This document shows, piece by piece, positions 62,990 through 64,000 of a stretch of 64,000 bases of DNA. Position 1 is the stretch's first letter. Each line of letters starts with the position of its first letter. A program made the translations under genes and the position numbers. This stretch comes from Solidesulfovibrio carbinolicus (GTDB taxonomy: Bacteria > Desulfobacterota > Desulfovibrionia > Desulfovibrionales > Desulfovibrionaceae): the NCBI RefSeq assembly GCF_004135975.1, contig NZ_CP026538.1, forward strand, positions 3,162,001-3,226,000, written 5' to 3'. The notes beneath the pieces were generated by a model. The model searched no databases, was not told the DNA's origin, and was given only the letters and a program-made list of their open reading frames with translations.

Positions 62990-63721
62990 ATGCCCGCATC
63001 CCCGACGCCCGACGCCGCTATCGCCGAAAGTTCGCCCCCGCACCCCCTGGACCTGGGCCACGAGTTCGCCGCCCCGACCCTTTTGGCCACGGCGCTGACC
63101 CATAGTTCCTGCGCCAACGAACGCGGCGAAGGGACAGGACACAACGAACGACTGGAATTTCTCGGCGACGCGGTGTTGGAGCTTTGCGTGTCGGAGGAAC
63201 TTTTTTCCCTGTTCCCCGAGGCTCCGGAAGGCGAGCTGACGCTGTTGCGTTCCCAGCTCGTCAACGAATCGAGCCTGGCGGCCATGGCCTTGCGCCTGGG
63301 GCTGGCCGGCCATGTGCGGCTGGGGCGCGGGGAGGAAAACCAGGGAGGACGGTGGCGGCCGTCGCTTTTAAGCGACGTCTTCGAGGCGGTGGTGGGAGCG
63401 ATTTTTCTCGACGGCGGCTACGCCGCGGCCCGGGCCTTTGTGTCGCGGACCTTCGAGGGCCAGTGGCCCAAGCGTCCGGCCGCGCCGAAAATCAAGGATT
63501 TCAAGAGCCGACTCCAGGAATTCACCCAGCGCACCCACAAGGCCCGGCCGGTCTACGCCCTGCTTGGCAGCGCCGGCCCGGAACACGACAAACGCTTCGA
63601 GGTGCGCCTGACGCTCCCGTGCGGCCGGGAGATCCTGGCCGTGGAGAAAAGCGTGAAAAAAGCCGAACAGCAGGCCGCCCGCCTGGCCCTGACCGCCCTG
63701 GGACAGCTTCCGGAAGAATAG
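62990..63721 (+). CDS. rnc: Ribonuclease III
   Basis: A 243-residue double-strand-specific RNase that processes rRNA and structured mRNAs. The signature is [20 protein letters not shown], with [20 protein letters not shown] supplying the second set of metal ligands. The C-terminal double-stranded RNA binding domain is visible ([57 protein letters not shown]). GGGAG before the ATG at 62990 supports the start. A terminator-like hairpin follows at 63905-63950. Confidence 0.95.
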   Translation: MPASPTPDAAIAESSPPHPLDLGHEFAAPTLLATALTHSSCANERGEGTGHNERLEFLGDAVLELCVSEELFSLFPEAPEGELTLLRSQLVNESSLAAMALRLGLAGHVRLGRGEENQGGRWRPSLLSDVFEAVVGAIFLDGGYAAARAFVSRTFEGQWPKRPAAPKIKDFKSRLQEFTQRTHKARPVYALLGSAGPEHDKRFEVRLTLPCGREILAVEKSVKKAEQQAARLALTALGQLPEE

Positions 63722-63904
63722 ATTTGGGATTCCAAATGGTTGCGTCGGCAACGCTTGGCTGGACTGCCGTGTGCATTGGCCCATGTGCCGATGACGACCG
63801 TTGCGCCCTTCCTGGCCCGACGCCCTGTATGCGCCGACGTTTCCGCCTTGCCGCGTCCTAGTCAAAATTCCGTCATTCCGCATCCCGCCCGAGGCTTCGA
63901 CCTC

Positions 63905-63950
63905 GGACCAGGGAGGGATCGCACTCCCGCGATCCACGCCTCCCTGGTCC
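63905..63950 (+). terminator. Terminator-like hairpin after rnc
   Basis: GGACCAGGGAGG (63905-63916) pairs with CCTCCCTGGTCC (63939-63950), with an inner GATCGC/GCGATC stem. TTGTCTTC follows, a weak T-run. It lies 180 bases after the rnc stop; the rest of the window to 64000 holds nothing recognisable. Confidence 0.6.
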
Positions 63951-64000
63951 TTGTCTTCATGATGCGCCTTCCCGGTCAGGATTAGCCGCTGATGAGCTGC

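Overview
The window is GC-rich bacterial chromosome, most likely a sulfate-reducing deltaproteobacterium of the Desulfovibrio/Solidesulfovibrio type. I infer this from the ferredoxin at 40211-40393, which has the Desulfovibrio single-cluster pattern, from the GC-rich coding style, and from the mix of sensors, an sCache-type chemoreceptor and a complete tol-pal cluster. No tRNA, rRNA or CRISPR array was seen.

Layout. (1) 1-9163 is the left (early) part of a Mu-like transposable prophage lying on the minus strand: repressor (plus strand), two small early genes, MuA, MuB, accessory early genes, GemA, Mor, then directly the gpI protease/scaffold and the start of the gpT head protein. The terminus appears to lie near 9163. 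Host sequence resumes inside an AGE-type sugar epimerase gene that the phage has cut. (2) 9164-23181 is a tightly packed plus-strand operon with visibly lower GC than its surroundings: the cut epimerase, a nucleotide-transporter-like MFS protein fused to HEAT repeats, an exported ankyrin protein, two STAS antagonists, a secreted protein of four beta-sandwich modules, an exported DJ-1/PfpI protein, a membrane sensor carrying both a PP2C phosphatase and an RsbW-type kinase domain, an exported NTF2-like protein, a GlgX-like debranching enzyme and an L,D-transpeptidase. Most junctions are ATGA overlaps. It reads as a partner-switching regulatory module wired to glucan and envelope functions, and is the best candidate here for an undescribed system.

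(3) 23272-33348 holds an MFS transporter, an AMP-forming ligase, an exported small protein, two glycan genes (a GT4 glycosyltransferase and a large three-part glycosyltransferase/methyltransferase with a one-base frameshift), an EamA transporter and a CYTH-domain protein. (4) 33569-35598 holds a sigma-54-type promoter, a small protein, and a GAF-AAA sigma-54 activator whose Fis-type HTH is split off by a one-base frameshift. (5) 35669-46555 holds a DUF6125-like protein, a chemoreceptor, pgpA, ferredoxin, a GGDEF-EAL protein and a giant TPR protein. (6) 46988-52504 is cobB-tolQRAB-pal on the minus strand. (7) 52604-64000 holds secreted Cys/Pro-rich proteins, a YitT protein, an exported carboxymuconolactone-decarboxylase-like protein with a divergent LysR regulator, a DUF1786 protein, a CBS-PAS hybrid kinase, a DRTGG/P-loop protein and RNase III.

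A recurrent hairpin element (GCCTCCGGCGGCC, stem-loop, GGACCCCCC) occurs eight times, mostly between genes. Its stem varies by paired changes and one copy sits inside a coding region. A 57.6-57.7 kb intergenic region adds two very long perfect hairpins.
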